A stretch of 32,820 bases of DNA from Spirochaetaceae bacterium (GTDB lineage: Bacteria; Spirochaetota; Spirochaetia; SZUA-6; Fen-1364): assembly GCA_003170115.1 (NCBI GenBank), contig PMZS01000282.1:1-32820 (forward strand), read 5' to 3'. The notes beneath the pieces are model-generated. The model saw nothing but the letters and a program-made list of their open reading frames with translations, searched no databases and was not told the DNA's origin. The translations under genes and the position numbers were made by a program. Below, one piece after another: positions 8,688 to 15,380 of the stretch. Positions within the stretch are counted from its first letter, which is position 1. Each line of letters starts with the position of its first letter.

Positions 8688-9893
8688 ATGTGGAAGGTCA
8701 TGATCGCTGACGATGAGCCGAAGATCCGCCGCGGGCTGCGCACCACGATCGAGCGCATCCGGCCCGACATGAAGGTGGTGGCGGAGGCCGAGGACGGCGA
8801 GATGGCCCTCGCCCTCGTCCAGAAGGAAACGCCGGACATCCTCCTGATCGACGTCCGCATGCCCTTCCTGAACGGCCTCGAGCTCATAGAGAAGATCAAC
8901 GGGATCCTGAGCGACTGCATCATCATCGTCGTGTCGGGTCATGACGAGTTCGAATACGCGCAGCGTGCCCTGCAGCTGAAGGTGTTCGAATACGTCCTGA
9001 AGCCGGTGCCGCAGGAAGTGCTCGCCAACGTCCTCGCCCGGGCCGAGGAAGCCCTCACCGAATCGCGCCGTCAGCGGCATTACGTTTCGTGGGCGCACGA
9101 GCAGCTGGAACGCAACATGCCCCTGCTCCGCGAGCAGTTCCTTCGCGACTGGGTGCGCGGACGGCTCTCTCCATTGGAGCTCGCCGAGCAGGCGGGGTTC
9201 CTGGGCATGGAAACCTCCGGACATCTCGCGATGGCCGTGATCCACGTGGCCGAGCGCGCGGTGGCCACGGCGCCGTCCGAGGAGCGGGATCGCCGTCTCG
9301 CCCTCTACGCGGTTCGCTCCGCAGTGGATGAGGCATTCGGCGAGTTCACGCCGAGGTGGGTCTTTCTCGACGACCATGACAATATCGTCGTGCTTGCCCG
9401 CTCCTCCGGAGGCCAGGCCTGGGTGGAGGCGGCATCCCGAACGGAGGCGCGCGTGGTCCCCTCGCTCTGCCAGGCGTTGATCGTCGCTCAGGCTGCGGTG
9501 GAGGATGCTCCGCACGGCGTGCCCGAGGCGTACGACGCGCTGAGCGCCGAGATCTCGGGGAAAGGAAGCCATCGAGGCCTCGTGGTCCTTGCCCAGCGCT
9601 ATATCGACGCCCACTACGGGGAGCCGACGCTGTCCCTGGAGGAAGTGGCTTCCTCCGCCCAGATCAGCCCGGGGTACCTCAGCCGGCTCCTGAAACTGGA
9701 GACGGGCTTCTCCTTCGTGGACTACCTGACCCGGGTGAGGATCAACAAGGCGGTGCAGATCATGAATGATCCGTCGGTCAAGGTGTACGAGGTGGCGGAG
9801 GCCGTCGGGTACCAGAGCCAGCATTATTTCAGCCGCGCGTTCAAGCGGGTGTTCGGCCGGCCGCCGGTCGAATACCGCAAGGGCGGCGCATGA
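8688..9893 (+). CDS. AraC-family response regulator, YesN type
   Basis: This 401-residue cytoplasmic transcription factor has an N-terminal receiver domain with acidic residues Asp8 and Asp9, the phosphorylatable Asp55 in LLIDVRMP, Ser83 in VVSGHDEF and Lys105 in YVLKPVP. A linker of about 180 residues without a recognised motif follows. The C-terminus (about 300-401) is a double helix-turn-helix AraC domain with the signature region VAEAVGYQSQHYFSRAFKRV. A GAGGAG ribosome binding site lies in the end of the kinase gene, and its stop overlaps the ATG of the next gene (ATGA). It is the evident partner of the kinase. The likely targets are the binding-protein and transporter genes downstream, by analogy with YesMN-type systems that control sugar uptake. 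Confidence 0.93.
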   Translation: MWKVMIADDEPKIRRGLRTTIERIRPDMKVVAEAEDGEMALALVQKETPDILLIDVRMPFLNGLELIEKINGILSDCIIIVVSGHDEFEYAQRALQLKVFEYVLKPVPQEVLANVLARAEEALTESRRQRHYVSWAHEQLERNMPLLREQFLRDWVRGRLSPLELAEQAGFLGMETSGHLAMAVIHVAERAVATAPSEERDRRLALYAVRSAVDEAFGEFTPRWVFLDDHDNIVVLARSSGGQAWVEAASRTEARVVPSLCQALIVAQAAVEDAPHGVPEAYDALSAEISGKGSHRGLVVLAQRYIDAHYGEPTLSLEEVASSAQISPGYLSRLLKLETGFSFVDYLTRVRINKAVQIMNDPSVKVYEVAEAVGYQSQHYFSRAFKRVFGRPPVEYRKGGA

Positions 9894-11746
9894 GAGCTCG
9901 TCTGCCTCGCCTCCTCGTGCTCCCACTCCTCGTTCTGCTCGCGACCTGTCGGCCTTCGGGACACGACGCGACTGCGTTCGACTACGTGATCGGCGTCTCC
10001 ATGGCCAACCTTACCGAGCCCTGGCGCATCAACATGAGGGACGAGATCAATGCGGAGGCTGCGCACCACGCCAACCTCCGCATCGTGTTCACCGACGCGG
10101 CGGACTCGAACAGCCGCCAGATCCAGGACGTGCACACGCTGCTGAGCTCCGGCATCGACCTGCTCATCATCTCCCCGAACGACTCGGAGGCTCTCTCGCC
10201 GGTGATCACGGAGGCCTACCACCGGATCCCCGTCGTCCTCCTGGACCGGTCCGTGATCGGGTTCGACTACACCCTGTTCATCGGCCCCGACAACCGGCTC
10301 ATCGGCAAGCAGGCCGGCGAGTACGTCACGGGGCTCCTGGGAGAGAAGGGCGGGAAGGTCGTCGAGATCATGGGCCGGTCCGGCTCCCCCCCGGTGCTTG
10401 ACAGGAGCGTGGGCTTCCGGGACGCCATTTCGCCCAGCCGGTCCATCACCATCGTGGGCACGATTGTCGCCGATTGGCTGCGCGACAAGGCGGAAGACGA
10501 GCTGAGCGCGTGGCTCAAGAGATACGGGCGCGTCGACGTCATCTTTGCCCAGAACGACGCCATGGCCGAAGGGGCGCGCCGGGCGGCCGAGAAACTGGGG
10601 ATCAACGGCATCCGCGTGGTCGGCATCGACGGGCTGCCTGGACCGGATGGCGGCATTGAGCTGGTGCGAAGCGGAGCCCTCTCCGCGACGTTTACATGCC
10701 CGACGGGCGGCAAAGAGGCGATCATCTATGCAATGGACATCCTCCACCACGAGGAGGGTATCCCGAAGAAAATGATACTTCGGACCTCCCTGGTCACGGA
10801 GAAGACCATCGAGAGCGGCGCCTTGGGCGCCCCCGCGCGGCCGCGCCTTTCCCCCGATCATCGCATCGTGCTGGGTTTCGCCCAGACCGGCGCGGAGAGC
10901 AACTGGCGCCTGGCGAACACGGATTCCATCAAGACCGCGGCGCGGCAGGCCGGGATCGACCTGGTCTTCGTCGACTCGGAAGGGCAGCCGGAGAAGCAGA
11001 TCGCCGCGGTGAGGTCATTCATTGCGCGCAAGGTGGACATCATCTCCTTTTCTCCGATCGTCGAGTCGGGGTGGGAGCCGGTGCTCCGCGAGGCGAAAGC
11101 CGCGGGAATACCCGTGTTCCTGTCCGATCGCACCGTCGACGTGAAGGACGAGTCCCTCTGGACGACCTTCATGGGCTCGGACTTCCTGGAGGAAGGGCGC
11201 CGCGCCGCGAGGTGGCTCATCAACTACATGAAGACCGACGCACCGGTGAACATCGTGGAGCTGCTGGGTACGATTGGCTCGGCGCCGGAGATCGACCGGA
11301 CGCTGGGGTTCAAGGAGATGCTGAAAGAGCATCCCAACTACCGCATCATCGTGTCGGAAAGCGGCAATTTTGAACGAAGTACCGGCAGGGAGGTCATGCA
11401 GCAGATCCTGCAGGAACTTGTGGCAAAGGGTCAGAAAATGGATGCGCTCTTCGCGCACAACGACGACATGGCAATCGGCGCGATCGCGGCCATGGAGGCC
11501 TGGGGAATCAGGCCCGGCAAGGACGTGGCGATCGTGTCGGTCGACGGAATCCGCGATGCGTTCACCGCGATGATTGCCGGAAAGCTCAACTGCTCCGTAG
11601 AGTGCAACCCGCTGCTGGGTCCCCAGCTCATGAAGGCCGTCAAGGACTACATGGCCGGGAAGGACCTGCCCGTGCGCCTCATCACCTCGGAGGGCGTATA
11701 CCCCGCCGCGGTGGCGCGCACCGTGCTGCCGAGCCGCAAGTACTGA
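9890..11746 (+). CDS. Tandem periplasmic sugar-binding protein (two fused Peripla_BP_4 domains), putative lipoprotein sensor
   Basis: A 618-residue exported protein with two complete sugar-binding domains in one chain: about residues 28-315 and 325-618. The N-terminus is basic and hydrophobic and ends in LLATC with Cys20, a loose lipobox (Thr before Cys is not canonical). The second domain is strikingly like the YtfQ-like protein at 12689-13663: shared segments include IRSFI.RKV, MGSDF..EG, LFAHND.MA.GAI and ECNPLLGPQ. The first domain is more divergent but keeps the same order (FAQNDAMAEGARRA, VVGIDGL). It overlaps the response regulator by 4 bp, so the three genes form a unit. A role as extracellular ligand sensor for the kinase is inferred, comparable to XylFII-LytS-YesN. 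Transport is the alternative, with the downstream ABC components. A single binding protein is the usual form. Confidence 0.87.
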   Translation: MRARLPRLLVLPLLVLLATCRPSGHDATAFDYVIGVSMANLTEPWRINMRDEINAEAAHHANLRIVFTDAADSNSRQIQDVHTLLSSGIDLLIISPNDSEALSPVITEAYHRIPVVLLDRSVIGFDYTLFIGPDNRLIGKQAGEYVTGLLGEKGGKVVEIMGRSGSPPVLDRSVGFRDAISPSRSITIVGTIVADWLRDKAEDELSAWLKRYGRVDVIFAQNDAMAEGARRAAEKLGINGIRVVGIDGLPGPDGGIELVRSGALSATFTCPTGGKEAIIYAMDILHHEEGIPKKMILRTSLVTEKTIESGALGAPARPRLSPDHRIVLGFAQTGAESNWRLANTDSIKTAARQAGIDLVFVDSEGQPEKQIAAVRSFIARKVDIISFSPIVESGWEPVLREAKAAGIPVFLSDRTVDVKDESLWTTFMGSDFLEEGRRAARWLINYMKTDAPVNIVELLGTIGSAPEIDRTLGFKEMLKEHPNYRIIVSESGNFERSTGREVMQQILQELVAKGQKMDALFAHNDDMAIGAIAAMEAWGIRPGKDVAIVSVDGIRDAFTAMIAGKLNCSVECNPLLGPQLMKAVKDYMAGKDLPVRLITSEGVYPAAVARTVLPSRKY

Positions 11747-11748
11747 TC

Positions 11749-11770
11749 GGCGCCCCTCGTACGGGGCGCC
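11749..11770 (+). terminator. GC-rich stem-loop after the tandem binding-protein gene
   Basis: GGCGCCCC and GGGGCGCC form a perfect 8-bp stem around the loop TCGTAC, starting 2 bp after the stop codon. No T-run follows, so it could be a factor-dependent stop, an mRNA 3'-end protector or an attenuator rather than a classical intrinsic terminator. A change to AT-richer sequence follows at once. Confidence 0.45.
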
Positions 11771-11792
11771 ATCCCTGTCTACGCTCGAAAAG

Positions 11793-11820
11793 TGCACAAA
11801 ATAGCTGAATAGTCTAAATA
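11793..11820 (+). promoter_or_regulatory. Weak promoter candidate upstream of the FecR-like gene
   Basis: The AT-rich stretch after the hairpin contains TGCACA (11793-11798) and TAAATA (11815-11820) with a 16-bp spacer. The matches are partial (four and three of six). Position between a hairpin and a well-translated gene, plus local AT-richness, is the main support. Confidence 0.22.
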
Positions 11821-11890
11821 CCGCGACCCGAGAGTGTGCTACAACCAGAGGTGGATTCACACTCGTGGAAGTGAACAGAGGAGCACAATC

Positions 11891-12526
11891 ATGCGGCAGA
11901 TCCTTCGCGGGGCGGCGGTACTCCTTCTTCTGATCGCGGTGGCGGGAGTCGGCGCTGCGCAAGCGAAAGCGGGTACCCTGAAGTGCGTGGGGATATACTC
12001 GGAAACCAGCGACGGCTCCATCAGCTACAGGGTCGGCACCGGTGACTGGGTCGTTGTCAAGGTGGGGGACACGATTCCCGCCAACGCCGAGATACGGGTC
12101 AACGTGGACAGGGACTGGATAGAGGTCACGCCGGCCAGCAATTCGAACGCCGTGTACGAAATTCACGGACCCGACTCGGGGGAGATCATCAAGAAAGTCA
12201 CCGACATTCTGAAGGGCAAGCCGAAACTGGTCAGTTTCCCGAAACCAAAGGGGGCGACGCCCGACGCGAAATACAAGGACAAGCTGGTCGTTGTGCAGTA
12301 CCTCGGGAGACAAGTGTACATGACCCCCGATGGGGACGAAAATGACATCCAGTACGGCGATGTGCTGGACATCAAGGGGAAAGTAAGGATCATCGCCATC
12401 AACAACACCATCAATCTCATGAACGCCAGCGGAAAAGTGACCACCGTCATCGGTCCGCTGAATTTCGATGTGGAGAAGGTGCTGACGAATCAGCAGCTTT
12501 ACAAGTACTTGAACGTCCCGAGATGA
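11891..12526 (+). CDS. Secreted FecR-like two-repeat protein of unknown function
   Basis: This 211-residue protein has a clear signal peptide (MRQILRGAAVLLLLIAVAGV, cleavage likely after AQA at 25), so it is exported. I chose the ATG at 11891, preceded by AGAGGA, over an upstream extension from 11834. The mature part holds two similar beta-rich segments. One reads GDTIPANAEIRVNVD, later EIHGP; the other reads GDVLDIKGKVRIIAINN, later TVIGP. Both follow a G-D-x-[IL]-x(4-5)-[IV]-R pattern, as in FecR-type domains, where a threshold-like beta strand is followed by polar turns. It has no membrane anchor, catalytic motif or cysteine cluster. It sits between the sensor operon and the transporter binding protein, so a role in sugar sensing, binding or the cell envelope is possible but unproven. 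I do not recognise a named family with certainty. Confidence 0.72.
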   Translation: MRQILRGAAVLLLLIAVAGVGAAQAKAGTLKCVGIYSETSDGSISYRVGTGDWVVVKVGDTIPANAEIRVNVDRDWIEVTPASNSNAVYEIHGPDSGEIIKKVTDILKGKPKLVSFPKPKGATPDAKYKDKLVVVQYLGRQVYMTPDGDENDIQYGDVLDIKGKVRIIAINNTINLMNASGKVTTVIGPLNFDVEKVLTNQQLYKYLNVPR

Positions 12527-12606
12527 TCGGGGTGAAGGAGGCAAATGCGAAGGAAGAAAGACGTACAAGAGCGCCCGTCGGGTATCTGACGGGATTCGGG
12601 AAATGA
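12523..12606 (+). CDS. Possible small ORF / leader region before the ytfQ-like gene
   Basis: Two tiny overlapping frames lie here. One (12523-12606, 27 codons) starts at an ATG overlapping the stop codon of the FecR-like gene. The other (12545-12589, 14 codons, rich in Arg and Lys at the start) follows AAGGAGG at 12535-12541, but with only 3 bp spacing. The second runs into a stem-loop at 12574-12593. Neither is recognised. A translated leader acting on the downstream gene is conceivable, but chance is the simpler reading. Confidence 0.2.
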   Translation: MIGVKEANAKEERRTRAPVGYLTGFGK

Positions 12607-12653
12607 GTTCCAAGGGTTTTCTTTATCGGTTCATCCTGATGAAGAAAAGAACC
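12574..12653 (+). promoter_or_regulatory. Two inverted repeats in the leader of the ytfQ-like gene
   Basis: CCCGTC/GACGGG (12574-12593) forms a 6-bp stem. TTCATC-CT-GATGAA (12630-12643) is a near-perfect palindrome nested inside GGTTC/GAACC (12628-12632 and 12649-12653). The second is operator-like in size and lies 45 bp before the ATG. It could be a regulator binding site or an mRNA hairpin. I found no convincing -10/-35 pair in this 162-bp gap. Confidence 0.3.
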
Positions 12654-12688
12654 GCACTAGAGGCAAGAGTTCTTTTGAAGGAGGCTTT

Positions 12689-13663
12689 ATGAAGCGCTGG
12701 GGAAAAGTCCTGGCTCTCGTCGCCGTGGCGATGGTGGTGGTCTCGGTGGCCGCAATCGCCGCTCCCAAGACTTGGGTCGTGGGTTTCACGCAGGTCGGGT
12801 CCGAAAGCGAATGGAGAACCGCTGATACCATTTCCGTTCAGGATTCGATCACGAATGATCCCACCCTCGTGATGGTGTATTCCGATGCACAGCAGAAACA
12901 GGAGAACCAGATCAAGGCGATCCGCTCATTCATCCAGCGGAAAGTCAACGTCATTCTTTTCACCGCAATTGTTGAAACCGGGTACGGTACCGTTCTCCAG
13001 GAAGCCCAAAAGGCCCACATTCCAATCGTCATGATTGACAGGCCCGTTGCGAAGGAGGACATGCATTACGTGCTCACCATCATGGGGTCTGATTTCATCA
13101 AGGAAGGCGAAAAGGCAGGAAATTGGCTCGCCAAGTACCTCAAGGACAATGGCATCGATGACGGAAGCACGCCGATCGACATTGCCGAGCTCCAGGGGAC
13201 CACTGGCGCGGCTCCCGCCATTGACAGAGCTCAGGGTTTCCGGAACATCGCGAAAGATCATCCCAACTGGCAGATCAATCACTCTCAGGACGGCGACTTC
13301 ACCTCCTCCCAGGGGAAGCAGGTCATGGAAGCCTTCCTGAAAGCCGACCCGAAAATCCAGGTGCTCTTCGCGCACAATGATCAGATGGCACTCGGCGCCA
13401 TCCAGGCAATCAAGGAAGCCGGCCTCCAGCCCGGCAAGGACATCATCATCATCGGCATGGATGCAGTGAAGGGCATGTTCCAGGCGATAGTCGCCGGTGA
13501 GGCGAACTGCACCATCGAGTGCAACCCACTGCTCGGGCCCCAGGCCGTGCAGGCAATCCATGATCTCAGGGCCGGGAAGAAGCTTCCCGCCCGCATCTGG
13601 ACGATCGAGAGCCAGTTCGACGCGACAAACGCTGCGGCGGCATTACCGACCCGCCAGTACTAA
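12689..13663 (+). CDS. ytfQ: YtfQ-like periplasmic sugar-binding protein (galactofuranose-type ABC transporter)
   Basis: Extracytoplasmic receptor that delivers sugar to the permease encoded downstream. The 324-residue product has a signal peptide (MKRWGKVLALVAVAMVVVSV, cleavage near residue 25). The mature start VVGFTQVGSESEWR and the segment QQKQENQIKAIRSFI closely follow E. coli YtfQ as I remember it, as do ELQGTTGAAPAIDRAQGF, HNDQMALGAIQAIKEAGL and PGKDI. The ribosome binding site AAGGAGG sits 7 bp before the ATG, suggesting strong translation. It is followed by a strong hairpin and then the ATPase gene, a layout known to give excess binding protein. It differs from YtfQ in having NCTIECNPLLGPQ near the C-terminus, a CxxxC pair shared with the tandem protein upstream. 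Furanose or other pentose/hexose specificity is inferred from family likeness only. Confidence 0.88.
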   Translation: MKRWGKVLALVAVAMVVVSVAAIAAPKTWVVGFTQVGSESEWRTADTISVQDSITNDPTLVMVYSDAQQKQENQIKAIRSFIQRKVNVILFTAIVETGYGTVLQEAQKAHIPIVMIDRPVAKEDMHYVLTIMGSDFIKEGEKAGNWLAKYLKDNGIDDGSTPIDIAELQGTTGAAPAIDRAQGFRNIAKDHPNWQINHSQDGDFTSSQGKQVMEAFLKADPKIQVLFAHNDQMALGAIQAIKEAGLQPGKDIIIIGMDAVKGMFQAIVAGEANCTIECNPLLGPQAVQAIHDLRAGKKLPARIWTIESQFDATNAAAALPTRQY

Positions 13664-13691
13664 TCTCGAGAAGTTCTGAACTTTGAATGAT

Positions 13692-13723
13692 GCAGGACCA
13701 CTCGCACTCAGGGGTGGTCCTGC
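13692..13723 (+). terminator. Strong stem-loop between binding-protein and ATPase genes
   Basis: GCAGGACCAC (13692-13701) pairs perfectly with GTGGTCCTGC (13714-13723), a 10-bp stem extendable by a T-G wobble and a C-G pair. It begins 28 bp after the stop. No T-tract follows. It probably ends or stabilises the binding-protein mRNA and so lowers read-through into the membrane components. Confidence 0.55.
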
Positions 13724-13780
13724 CTTCAATCAGGCCTTACGTCACCTCCGCCGCGGTGCTCAGCGGCTTCCGGGCGGGAG

Positions 13781-13808
13781 TTGACGAACCGCAGGGCTTG
13801 CTTATCAT
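13781..13808 (+). promoter_or_regulatory. Sigma-70-like promoter upstream of the ATPase gene
   Basis: TTGACG (13781-13786) and TATCAT (13803-13808), each five of six to consensus, with a 16-bp spacer. The predicted start of transcription is near 13815, before the GAGGAGG at 13839-13845. The site follows the hairpin at 13692-13723, so the permease genes can be transcribed independently of the binding protein. Confidence 0.58.
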
Positions 13809-13852
13809 GTGTCGCAAGAAGCCGCGGGGTACCGCAGCGAGGAGGCGTGGGA

Positions 13853-15379
13853 ATGCCCGAAGAAATGCCCGTCCTGTCGATGAAAAGGATCACCAAGGTA
13901 TTTCCGGGCGTGAAAGCCCTTTCCGCGGTGGATTTTCGCCTTTTCAAAGGAGAGGTTCACGCCATCATGGGCCAGAACGGCGCCGGAAAATCGACGCTGA
14001 TCAAAGTGCTCACCGGTGTGCACGAGCAGGATTCCGGCGAGATACTGCTGGAAGGCAAACCGATCCGCCCGGATTCCCCCCTCGCCGCACAGAAGCTGGG
14101 AATCAGCACCGTGTACCAGGAAATCAACCTCTGCCCGAACCTGTCGGTCGCGGAAAACATCTTTGCCGGCCGGCAGCCCACGCGTTTCGGAGGCATCGAC
14201 TGGAAAGAGATGACCCGGAGGTCGGAAGAGCTCCTGAAGCGGCTGAACCTCGTCATCGACGTCACCCAGATCCTCTCGTCGTACTCCATCGCAATTCAAC
14301 AGCTTGTGGCAATCGCCCGGGTCCTGGATATTTCCTCCAAGATCCTGATCCTCGATGAGCCGACTTCCAGTCTCGATGAGACCGAAGTGGAACAATTGTT
14401 CAAGGTCATCAGGTTTTTGCGTGATGAGGGACTGGCCATCATCTTCATCACTCATTTCCTGGACCAGACCTACCAGATTTCGGACCGGATCACGGTCCTG
14501 AAAAACGGGGAGTTCGTCGGGGAGTTCAGGACCGAAATGCTCCCGAAACTGGATCTGATCGCCAAGATGCTCGGCAAGGAATTGTCCGAGTTCAGCTATG
14601 CCGCGGATAACGATCAAAGAAAAAGGGCGTTCGCAATTGCCGGCAAAGATGCAAAAAACGTGCTCAATGTGAAGGACCTCGGACTGCGCGGTTCCATCGC
14701 GCCCTTTGACCTGAATCTGAACGAAGGCGAGGTCCTCGGATTGGCCGGACTCCTGGGTTCCGGCAGGACGGAAATGGCGCGGCTCATTTTCGGCATCGAC
14801 GGCGCCAACCAGGGTGAAATCCAGGTCAAGGGAAAGAAGGCGGCCATCAACTCCCCCAGGAGCGCAATGATGGCCGGGATGGGATTCTGCTCGGAGGACA
14901 GGAAGAGCGAGGGTGTTTTCGCAGACCTGACCGTCCGGGAAAACATTATCCTGGCCCTGCAGGCCAGGAACGGAGTGTTCAAATACATCACGACGAGAAA
15001 GCAGCTGGAGATCGCCGATGAAATGATCAAGTCTCTGGCAATCATGACCCCGAGCGCAAACAACCGGGCCAGCCAGCTCAGCGGAGGCAACCAGCAGAAG
15101 GTGATGCTGGCGCGATGGCTTGCCACCAGTCCGATCATCCTGATCCTGGATGAGCCCACGCGCGGCATCGATGTCGGAGCAAAGCTGGAGATCATGGAGC
15201 TGATCCTGAACCTGAGCAGGCAGGGGATGGGCGTCATGTTCATTTCCTCCGAGTTTGAAGAGGTGGTCCGATGCAGCAGCCGGATCGCCGTCCTGAAAGA
15301 CAAGGCAAAGATCGCGGAATTGAACGGAGAGGACATGAACGAGAGCAGCATCATGCGGACGATCGCGGGAGGGAACTAG
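13853..15379 (+). CDS. ytfR: Sugar ABC transporter ATP-binding protein, YtfR-like (two nucleotide-binding domains)
   Basis: Cytoplasmic ATPase that powers import; 508 residues with two fused ABC domains as in the MglA/RbsA/YtfR group. Domain 1: Walker A GQNGAGKST at 40-48, a relaxed signature (LSSYSIAIQQLVAIAR) and Walker B ILILDEPTSSLDE. Domain 2: a degenerate Walker A (GLLGSGRTEMARLIFG), a canonical signature LSGGNQQK at 409-416 and Walker B ILILDEPTRGIDVG. The pairing of one complete and one degenerate site is normal for this group. The ATG at 13853 follows GAGGAGG with 7-bp spacing. The longer frame from 13781 begins inside the -35 element and is rejected. The gene is followed 1 bp later by the first permease. 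Confidence 0.92.
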   Translation: MPEEMPVLSMKRITKVFPGVKALSAVDFRLFKGEVHAIMGQNGAGKSTLIKVLTGVHEQDSGEILLEGKPIRPDSPLAAQKLGISTVYQEINLCPNLSVAENIFAGRQPTRFGGIDWKEMTRRSEELLKRLNLVIDVTQILSSYSIAIQQLVAIARVLDISSKILILDEPTSSLDETEVEQLFKVIRFLRDEGLAIIFITHFLDQTYQISDRITVLKNGEFVGEFRTEMLPKLDLIAKMLGKELSEFSYAADNDQRKRAFAIAGKDAKNVLNVKDLGLRGSIAPFDLNLNEGEVLGLAGLLGSGRTEMARLIFGIDGANQGEIQVKGKKAAINSPRSAMMAGMGFCSEDRKSEGVFADLTVRENIILALQARNGVFKYITTRKQLEIADEMIKSLAIMTPSANNRASQLSGGNQQKVMLARWLATSPIILILDEPTRGIDVGAKLEIMELILNLSRQGMGVMFISSEFEEVVRCSSRIAVLKDKAKIAELNGEDMNESSIMRTIAGGN

Positions 15380-15380
15380 C

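Noticed and set aside
6755..8926. Minus-strand frame of 723 codons opposite the sensor kinase
   Set aside because: It mirrors a well-supported two-component gene on the other strand, spans two real genes, has no ribosome binding site and no recognisable domain. Long antisense frames are expected at this GC content.
11015..12613. Minus-strand frame of 532 codons across the tandem binding protein and the FecR-like gene
   Set aside because: It crosses two plus-strand genes and their intergenic hairpin, and its His/Arg/Asp-rich composition is that of an antisense shadow.
13781..13852. N-terminal extension of the ATPase to a TTG at 13781
   Set aside because: The TTG is the first triplet of the -35 hexamer TTGACG, and a strong ribosome binding site points to the ATG at 13853.
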